Notes: generated by a model from the letters alone, not told the origin. Shown: positions 12,940 through 25,175, counted from the stretch's first letter. The stretch: 64,000 nucleotides of DNA from Blastomyces gilchristii SLH14081 (GCF_000003855.2 NW_003101676.1:1915287-1979286), one strand, 5' to 3'. Numbers and translations are program-made.

Positions 12940-14100
12940 TTATAACTGAAAGAACTAGAAACTCATATGCTTCAATCCCTGCGAACTCTACTGCAGGCAC
13001 TCAGAAGCAGCCACCTGAATCATGAATAACCCCTGTGGAAGAAGTCTCAGAGAACTTATCAACCACTTGCAGAACATCATTCTCTGTATCTGTGACAGAG
13101 AAACTCTTCAAACCCATGAACAAATTAATCTCAGTAAAGAATATTCTTGAGCATCTCTCACAGAATCAAGCTATTTTTCTACAAGGAATGCTTACTGTCT
13201 GTAAACACTCTTGAACTGAGTCTCTAGACATGATCTTCAGAGACACTTATGAACTGAAAAGAAACTTCCTTAAGCTGTGATCACTTAAGGCTACTTATCA
13301 AACCATAATCTATAAAAGCTTTTGCAAGTTTGTATTTGAAATTGACTCACAAGCTCAGCTGTGTGATATGAAAGATGAAGAAGCTGTCACCTACACAATG
13401 ACAGGCCTCTATTACACTGAAGTCAAGAACTGGCTGAATCATCTAGAGAATGATCATAAGAGATTCTGCTGATTCATTCTCAAGACCTATCTAGAGAATA
13501 AGTTGAGAGACTTTATAAGTCAGACAGAGAATACCTGGGCTGTGATCATCAATATTAGAAAAAGAGGTGAGAAATCTGATAAAGACTACTCATAGTGCTT
13601 CATGAAATTGTGATGTAAATTAGAGTCTGTGGAAACAGAGCTCTGAAACAAGACCTGAATGATGATGTTTGTAAAGAGACTGAATAAAGACATGCAGAAC
13701 AAGCTCATTGAGTAAGACTCTAAGTCCTTGACTCTGAAGAAACTGATGACTCTTATTCATCACTTGCAGATCACTGTGAGAGCCATAGATCTGCAGAGAG
13801 CAGACTACTGATCAGCTCTACAAGGGTCAGAATAACAGAGAACAGGTTTGTCAGAAAAAGATGATAAGACACAGAGAGATTCATATCTGACTGCTGAGTA
13901 GAAAGAGAAAGTCTTATAAGCTTCTGTAAACAGAGTGTATAACAGAGAGATTAAGAAAAAGAAACTCTGCTTTATCTGTTCTAAATCAGAACATCTTCAT
14001 GCAAACTGTCTGAACAAATCAAAATAGAAATTTGAGAAGTTATGAACAGAGTCAGCAACAGCCTTCTTAAGAGCCTTGAAGCTGACACCTGAATCTGTTA
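12940..14100 (+). pseudogene. Gypsy-A copy 1 gag
   Basis: Reads as a capsid-like gag with internal stops, for example DEEAVTYTMTGLYYTEVKNWL near 13370-13440, then a basic region and a perfect zinc knuckle CFICSKSEHLHANC (C-x2-C-x4-H-x4-C) near 13968-14010. Stops fall mostly at TGA/TAG/TAA positions explainable from TGG, CGA and CAA/CAG. The start codon was not fixed. Confidence 0.75.
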
Positions 14101-17100
14101 CTCTCTCAATGAAAATGCTTACTTATGAAGAGAGACTGTGCTGCAGTGCTGCTGGCCTGCAAGCATGGAAAGTATTGATGAACTCAGGATTCCAGGTCAC
14201 TGTGATGTCTCTAAAGCTCACAGAGTAAATGAGCTGAAAGATGAAGACTGAGAACCTGCTCTTGTAATAAGCAGGGCATGAGAACTCAGACCTGAGAGCT
14301 GAGAAACTTGCAAGAGTTATCTTTGAATTACAAGATCTCTCTGAAATCTGGAGAAGATTTGCAGAAACTGTGATTATTGCAGACATCACAGATGACATGT
14401 ACTTGAGACTTGTATGACTTCAAAGACACAATCTGTACATAGCTGTTCATGAGTTAGATTTATACTTCTGATCAGTGTTAACAGACTCACTTATAAAGAT
14501 AGAATCAGTTGATGCTGCAGAGTTAGTTAGAGAAGACAAGCTCATCTATATGATGACTTTGCAAGTGTCTGAGAACCTCACAGTCATGAAAACTGAGCTT
14601 CAGATACTAGAGAAATACTGAGATCTTGCAGAGGTGTTCAGCTCAGCAAAGGCAGCTGAGCTTCTCTCTCACTGTAAGAAGAATCTGATAATAAATTTGA
14701 TAGAAGAGTAGAAACTCTTCTGAGAATCAATCTATAAGCTCTCTCATTATAAGACAGAGGTCTTACAGATCTATGTGAAGAAGAATCTGAAGAATAACTT
14801 CATTCAATCTTCACAGATCTTCATAGAAGCCTCTGTGATATTCATGAAGAAGAAGAATGAAGATCTCAGATTGTGTGTAGACTACTGTGATCTGAACTTC
14901 AAGATAATAAAGAGCTGTTACTCTCTGTCTCTGATTGAGAATGTAATCAACTGTCTCACAGAAGCTGTCATATTCACACAACTGAATGTGATCAATATAT
15001 ATGCACAGCTGTAAATACAGTCTGAGAATGAATGAAAGACTGTCTTTAGAACTGCACTGAGATTGTTTGAATATCTAGTGATGTCTTTTGATCTGACTAA
15101 TGTCTCTGCAGCATTTCAGTCTTTCATCAACAAAACACTTTATATATATCTAAATGTCTTCATAGTAATATATCTGAATGATGTGATGATGTACTCTGTG
15201 AAGAAGGAAGAACATACTGAGCATGTGTGAAGTGTGTTAAAGGCCTTAGATGAGGCAGAACTGTATGTTAAGCTTGTAAAGTACAACTTCAGTGTCTGTC
15301 AGATTAATTTCCTAGAATATGTAATCACTGCAGATGATATTCAGATAGAATCTTCACAGATTGAGACTATTCTATCATAGCTGAAGCTAACTAGTATTTA
15401 TAAGATTCAGATCTTTCTGAGCTTTGTGAATTTCTATAGACAGTTTATCTTTATATTCACAAGAATCTTCTTGACTCTTACAGACATGCTGAAGAGTGAA
15501 AATAAAAAGAAGTCATTCTATGAATAGAGAATGAAAAGATTGTTGAGAAGAGAGAACTGTAAGAACTTTCTTATTTCAGAAGCTTATAGAGTCTTTGTAA
15601 GATTGAAACAAGTATTCACAGATATAGTGATACTGTTTCACTTTGATCTCTTGCTCTTAATCAGATTGAAGACAGATGTCTTCTTCTTTGTGATTTCAGA
15701 AATAGTCTCATAACTACAGTTAAATGAGAACTAAGTTTCAGTGGCCTTTTTCTTACAGAAGATGTAATCTGTAGAGATTAACTATAGCATTTATAATCAG
15801 AAGCTTCTTATGATAGTGAAATTCTTCTGTCACTGATATCACTACTTTGAGAGCCTTGTAACAGTGATTACTATTAGAACTGATCATGACAGCTTGCAAT
15901 AGTTTGCTTTAATTAAGGAACTTTCACAGCAGCAGGTTCACTGAGCTCAGAGACTGAGTGAATTCTGGTTCAAAATAGAATATATCAAGAGAATTAAGAA
16001 CTCAGTGAACAGATTCTGTCACAGACTAGACTATGTTAAGAAGGCCAGAGTAACAGACACAGAGAGACTAGAGAAGGCAGAAAAGCTTCACAGAATGCTC
16101 AGACTGAGTGTTGTAAAGAGATTAACTGAAGAGTCTCTCAATCCCCTGTGAGAGAAGAGAGAAAAGAAAGAAAAGAAGCCTGTACAACTACTCTCTATAA
16201 CACTGAGAGTTAACACTCTGAAAATCTCTGTGAGAATTCTTGAAGAGAGTATCTATAACCTGAAGAGTTTGCAGGCTTTGAGAAGTATTATGAAAGACCT
16301 GATGTAAGGAAAAACAGAGCACAAGTCTTTGTAAGATCTTCTATTCAGATTGTCTGAACTGCAACTGAAGAATAAATATACTCAGTATATTCAGAAACTG
16401 CTTACAGCAGGGATCAACTCTGCAGAAATAAAGAATTAAAGAGACTTAAATAATCTCTTGTAAAGAGAGAGCTGAATTTATATATCTGTAAATGAGTTTC
16501 TATACATAGAACTTATTAAAAGATATTATGACTCTTCTCTAGTGAGTCATTTTACAGACACTAGAACTTATAAGTTGCTTATAAGAAAATACTTCTGACT
16601 GAAGATGCAAGAACTTGTGAAGAAGATAGTGAATTCTTATGCTGTTTATCAGGGTTTGTAGATAGTGCAGTTCAGGTTATATAAAGAACTTACTCCTCTA
16701 CTCATTCTATAAGAACCTTGAAAACAGCTAGAAATGAATGCTCTTGTAAGCCTCTCTGAAAGCAAGAACATATATGATGCCTGCTTTGACAGTGTGCTGA
16801 TAATAGTGAATCACTTTATTAAGATAACACACTTTATACTCATCTGTAAGAACTTGAAGTTAAAGAATTTAACTCACATCTTCATCTGCAATGTGATTCA
16901 GTTGTATGAATTATCTATAAATATTGTCTCAGATAGAGAATTAATCTTCACAGAAGAGTTCTAGTCTGATCTGATAACTATACTGAAGATCTTGTAAGAT
17001 CTAAGTATGACTTTTCATTAACAGACAGATAATCAGATAGAACATCTAATAAGTATATTGAAACAGTATCTGCAGTGCTTTGTCAATTACAATCAGAATG

Positions 17101-17960
17101 ACTGAGTGTATTAATTATTATTTACAGAGTTTGTATACAACAACTCAAAGCATGTCAGCACAGGTAAAACTCTCTTTGAGATACTTACTAAGACTTATTC
17201 ACAGATAATCTTGATGAACTTATAAGAGTACACTATAGAGTGTGATGATGCCTGTGAACAGGCTGAGAGAATTCAGAAGATTCAGAAGAAAGCCTGTGAA
17301 TTCTTAAAAAAGACCTAAGAGTATTAGAAGAGATACTATGACTTCAAGTATATTATAAAGAGTTTCAAGAAAGATGATAGAGTCTGACTGAGTCTAGAAA
17401 ACATCATTATATAAAGATCTAGTAAGAAGCTGAATCTCTTGTAGACAGAGTCTTGTAAGATTATGAAGAAAGTTAGCTTACAGTTTTACAGATTGAAACT
17501 GTTATCTGAGTTATAGATATATAATGTTTTTCATGTCTCTTTACTCTGTGAATATAAGGAATTCTTAAAAGAGAACTCTGTGACTCATCACTCTGTTCAC
17601 AAAGCACTAGAGAGTGAAAGAGAATATCAGATTAAAGAAATTATTAACTCAGAGAAGTGAGATTGTGAGCTCTGATTCAAGGTTCAGTGACAAGAGTATT
17701 CTGACAAGATAAATGAGTTTACTTAAGAATCATTCAGGTAGATAAGATATCTGCAGAAGCTGAGACATAACTTTCATACTGTAAATTCTGATAAGTCAGA
17801 ATGATACAGTCTTCACTAAGAACCTGATTGTGATAAAGATATTAATACTGTCATTTGTGAACTCTAGTCTACAAGATGATGAGTTTCTACTGAGATGAAC
17901 AGTCTGTGATATACATAAGAAAAGAAGAAATCATATTCTCATTAAAGCTAAAAAACAGAA
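14101..17960 (+). pseudogene. Gypsy-A copy 1 pol (protease, RT, RNase H, integrase, chromodomain)
   Basis: Protease-like MNSGFQVTVM is near 14175-14210. RT opens at 14775 with KKKNEDLRLCVDYCDLN; its active-site box reads YLND near 15167-15200, the first aspartate of YLDD lost by G-to-A. RNase H spans about 15660-16050. Integrase includes 16734-16964 (YDACFDSVLIIVNHFIKITHF ... IVSDRELIF), showing the DDE-core spacing, though the residue before HFIK is N. A chromodomain-like segment (YQIKEIINSEK ... FKVQWQEY) lies near 17619-17740. Frequent stops; inactive. Confidence 0.85.
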
Positions 17961-18485
17961 AATAAACAGAGCTATGAACATAATTTAGAGATTAATAAAG
18001 AAAAAACAAAGAAAACTCACATCTACACTCTCAACACTCACAACACTCAATTCTCTCATAACTATTAATTCTCTTCTTCAAAGAAGCAGAGAGTATCATG
18101 CTCACAGTACAGACAATTGTTACATTTGACATGAAAGCTGTCAGAAATGCACAGACTTTAGAGAAGTCAGACACCAGAATGCATGCAGTTGTAACAGAGC
18201 CTTGAGAGCTGGCTGTCTGTATGTGTGATCAGATATCTCTCATAAAGCTGTGTTCACTCTCTCAGTTGTACTGAAGTATTCAGCCCAGAAACAATTGAGA
18301 TATAGAGAGAGGGCTCATCTGTTCAAACTAACTCTCATCATGAATTCATGGTATTTGCATTGCCTTGATTACCTGGATTTTATGAGTATCTGAGAACTCA
18401 TCTCTCATTGACAATGAGATTGCAGAAATGCACTGCAGCGCGAGGACCATTGATAGAGAATCTAGACATATTCACATATACCTGG

Positions 18486-18881
18486 TCAGAGATTGTGCAG
18501 GCAGAGAAGAAGTGATTGTAGGCTTGTGAGACTGCAGAAGGCACTGACAACACTGAGAGCTTTGCAAGAACTGTTAGCTAGGGTCTGTAAGAAATTACTT
18601 GTGAGAAGACTTACAGCAAAGAAGGGGACTGCGCTGCTTGGAGCCAGAGGTTGACCTGGGGGAGGCAGGGGGTTGGCCGCTGGCCTGAAGATCGGGTGCG
18701 GTGGCAGGGCTGGGAAGAGTGAAGACATGATCATGAGCAGCAGCGCCTCTGCTTCACCAGCTGGTAAAAAGTGATCAGAGGAGTTGCAGAAACACTCATA
18801 AGAAGCTTGACAGTGGCCAGACATTGTTGCAAAGATGTTGAAATTGAAAAATTTTTTATTCTTGAAAAGTTCTTGAATCAA
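18486..18881 (-). CDS. antisense ORF of unknown function inside Gypsy-A
   Basis: 131 codons, opposite to gag-pol, located between pol and the 3' LTR. Composition: a hydrophilic start, a CFCNSSDH-like cysteine/histidine patch, then a proline- and alanine-rich middle (residues about 60-90) and a leucine/serine-rich end. The middle coincides with a GC-rich patch almost free of the mutations seen around it. No signal peptide or family recognised. It may be a chance frame. Extra or antisense ORFs in this position are known in some plant and fungal gypsy families, so a real accessory gene is possible. Confidence 0.3.
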   Translation of the reverse strand: MIQELFKNKKFFNFNIFATMSGHCQASYECFCNSSDHFLPAGEAEALLLMIMSSLFPALPPHPIFRPAANPLPPPGQPLAPSSAVPFFAVSLLTSNFLQTLANSSCKALSVVSAFCSLTSLQSLLLCLHNL

Positions 18882-19625
18882 TATATGAACATTGTCAGAA
18901 ACACTCTCTCTCTGTCATCTGAGTGAAAACACTTCACAGATGAATGAGAATACTCACAGTTTATAAGAATAAAAGCTGTTACAGAAAAAGAGAAAAGAAG
19001 ATGAGATTCTGCAGACAGACCTGGGATATTTATACTACTTTAGAGAGATTTGCTTACACTGTGAGTGATTCTGCAGAACAGCCAGATCACTCTAGTAAAT
19101 AAGAGTGATTATGAATCACAGGTCTGAATCTTTCTATATAACTACAAAGAGTGATTACAGACTGCAGATATCTTGATTCTACAATTCTACAGAGTTAATA
19201 AAAGAATGAAAAATTCCTCACAATTCTACAGTGTTAAAGAACAATAATTTACAAGAATGAGTGAAAGATCAACTCACAAATACTTCTCTTTGATAAGAGT
19301 GATCTTACAGAGAGTGATTCACCTGTGAGATAAATCTGTGTAATAGTCACACAAGAATCTTATGAAAATGATTGAGAGTCAACTGAAATTCTTCTGTATA
19401 AAAGATGCAAGATGAATCTGTATAATAGTCAGAGAAGAATCTGTAGATTACAAAGAATCTCACAGAATAAGAAACTGAGTGACAGACTCTTTTCTCTTTA
19501 TAATAACAAGGAATTTTTCCTCACTGAGATTTTTTATAGATATAAAGAGTTTTTAGTGAGTATTACTGCAGTGCTGAGCTGATTCTATAAAGTCACTCAG
19601 TGAAAGGCTTCACAGACAAAGTCTT

Positions 19626-19638
19626 AGAGAGGAGAAGA
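19626..19638 (+). other. Gypsy-A polypurine tract
   Basis: AGAGAGGAGAAGA ends two bases before the 3' LTR, the expected plus-strand priming site. Confidence 0.7.
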
Positions 19639-19640
19639 TA

Positions 19641-19898
19641 TGTAAGAAATCTCACTTCTCACAGATTCTTTATCTCTATTTCTATCTCTTATATAATCAA
19701 TAGAGCTAGCGGCCCTTGACTACACACAACTATATAGACTGGAGTTCACGAATACTATTCACAACTCAGCTTGAATGCTATTATACATTTGATCTCTACA
19801 TTTTATCTTTCTACTGCAAATACTTCTAGTAGTTAACAGTACATATCACGCCAAGCTGCAAACACCCGAATAATTGCCTGTGAGCACTTATTCTTACA
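19641..19898 (+). repeat. Gypsy-A copy 1, 3' LTR
   Basis: 258 bp, same length as the 5' LTR. Here the inner (left) end is mutated, while the outer right end keeps CpG (ATCACGCC, CACCCG), the mirror image of the 5' LTR. Confidence 0.93.
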
Positions 19899-20068
19899 CT
19901 TTCACTTACTACTCTTTATACACTATCTTTTAAGATGTTTTAGAACTACTCTGACATGATAACTATAAATTACTTCATAGACAGAATTATCACACTCTGA
20001 AGAGGTCTGTACTTCTCACTGATTTTTAGACATACTATCAGATGTCATTCAAAGGTTGCTTGAGTCAG

Positions 20069-20209
20069 TGTATAATTACAGGCGTACACCGGCTTCTTAT
20101 ATACATTATACTAAATTAATTAGTGGCTGTTATGACCCCTTTACATTCGTAAGCATGTTCGGAAGCGGCCGCGTTCTTATCCGGCAGTCGTACGTTCTTC
20201 CGAATCACA
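20069..20209 (-). repeat. possible 5' LTR of Gypsy-C
   Basis: A 141-bp GC- and CpG-rich island in AT-rich surroundings. Read on the minus strand it begins TGTGATTCGG and ends TTATACA, with a TATATAAG promoter-like box near 20097. It stands where the 5' LTR of Gypsy-C should be. No second copy was found in the window, so the assignment is tentative; it may instead be a piece of unique DNA. Confidence 0.3.
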
Positions 20210-20211
20210 TC

Positions 20212-21211
20212 AGAATATAAAAACTCTTTATAAATTGCAGTATTTTAACATCTTCTGATACTTTGAAATCATTTGAAAATATCATGACAAAAGAAACAAG
20301 AACAAAGTCTTAAAGATAGACACATTAAATAAGTAGATAGAAAAGAATAGAAAAGAAAAAGTAAAGTAAAGAGAGACTATAATAAAATAAATTATTAAAA
20401 GATAGTGTATAGCTGTTTTAACAGACTATATATAATCAATTTTCTTCTCTTCATATTCAGATATTTCTGAATTTAGTTATTTTCTTATAACTGCTTGAGT
20501 TTCTGATAGAAAGTCTATTAAGTATTTGATTTCTGTCTCAGTTAAGAATAAGAATCTTATATTCTTTTATATTTAATTAATCTAGATTATACTTCTCTTT
20601 TAATCTATCTCTGAGACTATTGTATAATACACACTGCATTATAATATACTCAGAATTTTCATTTACATTGCAGAATAAGCATTCTATTAAATCACATCTA
20701 TTATTAAATCTTTGTATATAAGATTTGAAATAATCATGTTCTAGTTTCAGCTGAATTATAGATGACAATATTTTCTCTTTACATTTAATTAAACAAGATT
20801 TTCACTTGAGTTTTATTTCAAATCTTGAATAATGTATACTCTTTTATTTCTGTCAGCTTTCATTTTACTTATTTAAACAAGATTCTTTTATCTTTCTCTT
20901 TATAAAAGATTAGAATACTATTTTTTGAATAGATCTGCTTAATTCTGAACTCTTTTTTACAGCTGAATCAGCCAATTCATTATCATGAATATTTATATTA
21001 GTAGAAACTTAGTGTAAATGAATTATCAGTTTTAATATTCTTCTCTTTTAAATTTTCAAAACAGAGTTTAAAATCAGTTCAAGATTCATTTGATTATTAT
21101 AAATCTGACTATTTCTAAGTCTTTTTAAAGTAGGTCGACTATCAGAGAATATTCATGTCTCTTTCAAACTATTTTCTCTTTTATGAGATTTTATTTCAAT
21201 GAGTTTGAAAG
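20212..21211 (-). mobile_element. truncated, heavily mutated LINE copy
   Basis: Matches 27233-28243 of the better LINE copy on the same strand with dense transitions. It lacks the last 160 bases of the 3' end and everything upstream of the middle of RNase H. A 63-codon frame at 20768-20577 (IIQLKLEHDYFKSYIQRF...) corresponds to the C-terminal CCHC part of the LINE protein. The sharp right junction at 21211 borders unmutated GC-rich bases. Confidence 0.85.
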
Positions 21212-21964
21212 TCTACGGGCGCTAGTCACCCGCAGGATGCATCTTAAGCTAATTACATTTAATTCTCTATAACTAACTGATCATCATGTCTGGTCTCTCA
21301 GACTAGTCACTAATTTTCAGAGGTATTAGTTAGTGACTCTCACTGCTCACTTGATAATGTACATATCAAGCATTTGATTGCTAATCTCAGTCTTATTAGA
21401 TGCTCATAGATCTATCAATCAGTTATCATGATCTCACTCTGTATTAGAAACTAATTATAGACTTAATGACTGCAGTTCTTTCTGTCAGTATTAAAGCTTA
21501 GCAGTGAGCTTGCAGACTCTAGTCTATCAGAGTACTCTGTCTAGAGTCTAGATGTATATCTATATCTGCTAGTCAGATAATTTTCAAAATCATTCTCTGT
21601 ATTTAAGAGAGAGCTAGGCTCTGATGACAGTTCTAGTTAGAGACTTACTTAAGTGATGTATAATCACTATATTAGACTTAGCTCTATATCATTAGAACCT
21701 TGACAGGTGTAGACTAGAATAGTGAGACATTGACATCTTATATCAGCTCTGATAAGTGTTTGCAGAATCTTGCTTAACTAGTAACTTAGCTTGCAGTAGA
21801 GAGTTCTACTCTGTATCAAGTCTTACTAATTAAACTCAGCTTCTATTATATGAGGGCTTTCATGAGTGAGAAGTGACAGATGTCAGTGATAAGATTCAAA
21901 CTCACATATCTCTAATGTATGCAGGCTTGATTATCAGTTTTATTAACTCAGTCACACTGATATC
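21212..21964. other. unassigned AT-rich DNA, no gene recognised
   Basis: Starts with a small CpG-containing island (21212-21240) and continues with mutated sequence rich in TCTAGA/CTAGTC-like words and direct or inverted short repeats. No reading frame of note, and no match to the other families in the window. It ends in the tRNA-like stretch at 21883-21960. Confidence 0.6.
21883..21960 (-). tRNA. possible decayed tRNA gene or tRNA-derived SINE head
   Basis: On the minus strand a 78-base stretch begins TCAGTG and ends CACTGA, which can pair as an acceptor stem. It contains an A-box-like TGACTGAGTTAA and a B-box-like GAGTTTGAATCTT at the right spacing. The anticodon stem does not pair well and the type cannot be fixed. 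C-to-T decay of an old tRNA or SINE would explain this, but chance is possible. Confidence 0.25.
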
Positions 21965-23460
21965 TCTCAAGAGTTCTATTAATCTGAGATATTAAACAGT
22001 ATTAGATGATTTATCTGAAACTGTAACTATTATTCTTCTATTATCTCATGACAAAACTGTAGAAAAGATCTTATAAAATCACTCAATATCTCTGATAAAA
22101 TCTGATAAGATGTAGTAATTAATTTCACTGTTAATCTCTCTAAGAGTAAGAATTGTAAGAATATTCTAATTATTATGAATCAATTGAGTAAAGATATAAT
22201 ATTAAAATCTTATAATAAGATGAATATTGAATCAGTTACTGAAGCCTTTCTACAGAGTCTATTCTATGAAATATATAAATTACTGAGATCTGTAGTATCA
22301 GATCAGAGTTATTAATTCATGAGTACTCTCTGAATAAGAATCTGTCAAGTTCTCAAGAGTATAGATTATTTATTAACTGCTTATCACTCTGAGACTGATA
22401 ATATATCAAAATAAATAATTCAGATAGTAAAGAATTATCTTTATCAGTTCTGTAATTATTTATAAGATAACTGATATAATCTTCTCTCATATACTGAAGT
22501 CACTATCAATGACTGAGATACTGTTTTAATAGATGTAAGCCTGTTCTTTCTTACACACAGTTATCACATGAAGATGTTAGATGTTCTAGAGATCATATAT
22601 TTCACACTGAATCTCTGCAGTCTGATTCAGATTACTCATAATATAGTAATGAAGCTTTAAAATATCTGTGACTGAGCAGAAGTCTTCATAGCAATTACTA
22701 AATAAGATTAAGAGAATTAAATTAATATTCACAGAGATCTCACTGAACAATATAAGATAAAAGATCTGATATGATTAAATCTTAAGAATATACAGATCAC
22801 ACACTCATCTTGTATATTAAATTATCACTATGTTAAGTACAAGATGATAGAAGTTCTAGACAGTTATAACTATTATCTTAACATATTATCAGAACTTCAT
22901 AATGTCTTTTGTACAAGCTTGCTTTATTATACTGTCACTGACTTATTCTCTTGTCAACTAACTTCGGACTAACAGTTATCAGAGATTATAGAAGAAGATA
23001 ATAAACTTAAGTAAGAGATTAAAGATATTCTCAATAAGAGACTCTACAGTCACAGTTAATAATATCTTGTTAAATCAGTCTGCTATAATTGCCTAATCTG
23101 AACTCTGAGCTCTGTATTATCTAAAACAGCAGCTCTTGATTAATGAGAACTATGCACAATCTCACTTCTGAAAAGAGAGAATTAATATAACAGACTCTGT
23201 CTGATCCATCATATAGACTATTCTATTACACTTCATAGATTCTCACTGAAAGCTTTAATTCTCAGTCACTGATTTTCAGCTGAAAAACTTATGAAATTTC
23301 TATTCTTCTGCTCTGAAGCTTTACTATATACATGTATAAATATTTACTCTGATTGCTGATTTTCACACTTTCTCTTTCTTTTTCTTCTCTAATGTTTTTC
23401 ACTTTTGTATTATAAGATCTATAAATATTATACTGATCTATTCAGTGTAGGCTTCTTACA
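21965..23460 (+). mobile_element. Gypsy-B 3' fragment (integrase, chromodomain, 3' LTR)
   Basis: Aligned by eye with E1/E2 from the integrase onward (compare 31535-32354 and 50192-51404), then an LTR at 23186-23460. The 5' two thirds are missing. The right flank CTCTG (23461-23465) should be one copy of its target duplication; the left copy is lost. It interrupts the gag of a minus-strand Gypsy-A fragment. Stops throughout. Confidence 0.85.
23186..23460 (+). repeat. Gypsy-B LTR (3' LTR of the fragment)
   Basis: About 275 bp, closest in form to the E1 LTRs (25176-25447, 52151-52422); starts TATAAC for TGTAAC and ends TTACA. Fully mutated, with no CpG left. Confidence 0.88.
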
Positions 23461-24865
23461 CTCTGTCTATGACTTCTCAAATTTCTATTTTAATTTATCA
23501 GAATAGTTTACACAGAGATATTCTAATTTAAAATAGAAAAAGCAGAGACTCTTTTTCTTAATCTCTGTATTATATACTCTATTTACAGAGGCTTATAAAG
23601 CTCTCTCTCTCTAGTTAGTAGTCAGACACAAATCTCTCTATATTTTATTATCTTTTTTTAATAAATCTGTTCTCCGTTATTCTGACTCTTACAGAGCTAA
23701 TTAATAATTTACTTTTTACAGATCTGTGACTCTCACAGTAATCTGTAAGTAGTGAATAAGAGTCATCAGTTTCTTCAGAGTTAAGAGCTTAGAGTCTTAC
23801 TTAATATGTTTATTCTGTATACTTTTATTCAGTCTCTTTATAAATATTATTATTCAGGTCTTGTTTCAGAGCTCTGTTTTCACAGACTTTAATTTATATT
23901 ATAATTTTATAAAGTACTATAAGTAGTTTTTATCAGATTTCTCATCTTTTTTTCTAATATTAATAATCACAGTTCAGATGTTCTCTATTCAGCTTACAAA
24001 GTCTTTTAACTTATTCTCTAGATAAATCTTGAGAATGAATTAGTAAGATTTCTTACAATTATTCTCTAGATAAGTTAGTCAATTCTTGACTTCAGTATAG
24101 TAGAGATCAGTTATTGTATAGATAATAACTTTTTCATCTTTTATATCACACAGTCAGACTTGTAAGTCAATTTTAATATAAACTTCTAAAAGCTTTTACA
24201 GAATATAATTCAGTAGATAATGTTAAGTAGCTATAACTTAAGAAAGTTTCTTTTTAATTCACAGATATCTCTGAAGATTATGTCTAGAGACTCAGTTTAC
24301 AAGTATTTACAGATGATAAGTATTTCTTATAGAAAAATAGCTTAATTCTATAAAAGATGCTCAAGAATGTTCTTTATTAAAATTGATTTATTTAAAAGTT
24401 TAAATAGTTTCTCTGTCATAGATATAGAAAATAATATTCTGTGAGTAATTAATAAGTTCTCTGAGACTTCTTTTACAGAGATTATTTATAATTCAGATAA
24501 CTACTTCTGAGTATCTACAGTAGAGTCTGCAGAGATTGAAGTATGTAAGTTTCTAGTTCTTTTAGTTATAACAGATAATTACTAACTGATAGAACTTGAA
24601 ATATAAGAATAATTACTCACAGATAATTATTCAGATGTTTACAGCTTGGCATAATTTATACTAATAGCTACTAGAAGTATTTACAGTAGAAAGATAAATA
24701 TAGAGATTAAATATATAATAGTATTTAAGCTGAGTTATGAATAGTATTTATAAACTTCAGTCTATATAGTTATAACTTATATATAGTCAAGAGTCACTAA
24801 CTCTATTAATTATATAAGAGATAGAAATAGAGGTAAAGAATCTGTGAGAAGCGGGATTTCTTACA
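23461..24865 (-). mobile_element. Gypsy-A fragment: 5' LTR, leader and gag on the minus strand
   Basis: Reverse complement of the 5' end of Gypsy-A copy 1 (12652 to about 14050), with heavy transitions: LTR at 24602-24865 and gag from 24601 down to 23461, where a Gypsy-B fragment cuts it. The rest of the element was not found. It lies inside the gag of an older minus-strand Gypsy-B (24866 onward). Confidence 0.88.
24602..24865 (-). repeat. Gypsy-A LTR (5' LTR of the minus-strand fragment)
   Basis: 264 bp in reverse orientation. Its outer end (24848-24865) still reads GAAGCGGGATTTCTTACA, keeping one CpG, while the inner part is strongly mutated. Confidence 0.9.
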
Positions 24866-25175
24866 GATTCATATATCTTCATTTATAAATGAAACTTCTG
24901 TTTTATAGAATTCTTCAATTAACTATTAATATACTAATCTTGATTAGTTAGTAAATTAATAGTATCTCTGTCCACACTTAGTTTCATGAGTATATCTAAT
25001 CTTTATAATAAGTAGAGAGTGAGATTAGAAGTATTAAAATATACTGAGATATTTAGACATTTCTTTAGTACTTATATTGTGTTTATCTCTGATTCAGTCA
25101 GTGTTAAAATTATCTATACAGATGTTTCTTATTGAGTTAATCATTAAATTTCTTCATATTGAAATTATTGATTTG
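24866..25175 (-). pseudogene. oldest Gypsy-B layer (E0): gag fragment, left part
   Basis: Matches the gag of Gypsy-B copy 1 at about 11190-11490 on the same strand. It breaks at ATTTG (25171-25175), where E1 is inserted, and resumes at 52423 with the same ATTTG. Left edge is the LTR of an inserted Gypsy-A. Strongly mutated. Confidence 0.85.

Larger units (their letters stand above)
17961..19640. other. Gypsy-A region between pol and 3' LTR
   Basis: About 1.7 kb of non-pol sequence, longer than the usual spacer of gypsy elements. It contains the antisense frame at 18486-18881 with a GC-rich island (18600-18720), then AT-rich mutated DNA with no recognisable gene. Ends in the polypurine tract at 19626-19638. 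Confidence 0.6.
12652..19898 (+). mobile_element. Gypsy-A copy 1: complete Ty3/gypsy chromovirus-type element
   Basis: Two 258-bp LTRs (12652-12909, 19641-19898), each TGTAAG...CTTACA, enclose 6.7 kb on the plus strand. Perfect 5-bp target duplications CTTTC lie at 12647-12651 and 19899-19903. Order: gag with a zinc knuckle, protease region, RT, RNase H, integrase, chromodomain, then a 1.7-kb downstream region with an antisense reading frame. This copy is much less mutated than the others of its family (23461-24865 and 63536-64000). Confidence 0.92.
238..20209 (-). mobile_element. Gypsy-C: decayed Ty3/gypsy retrotransposon, split by two younger elements
   Basis: Minus-strand remains of a gypsy element in three blocks: about 238-6570, 12162-12651 and 19899-20209. 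The gaps are filled by Gypsy-B copy 1 and Gypsy-A copy 1, each with its own 5-bp target duplication, so the blocks rejoin as one older element. Order on the minus strand is possible LTR, leader/gag, then RT, RNase H and integrase. The interior is heavily mutated with stops in all frames. No 3' LTR was recognised between 238 and 1840, so the left boundary is approximate. Assignment to gypsy rests on the RT N-terminus and the integrase, both readable in protein. Confidence 0.65.
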
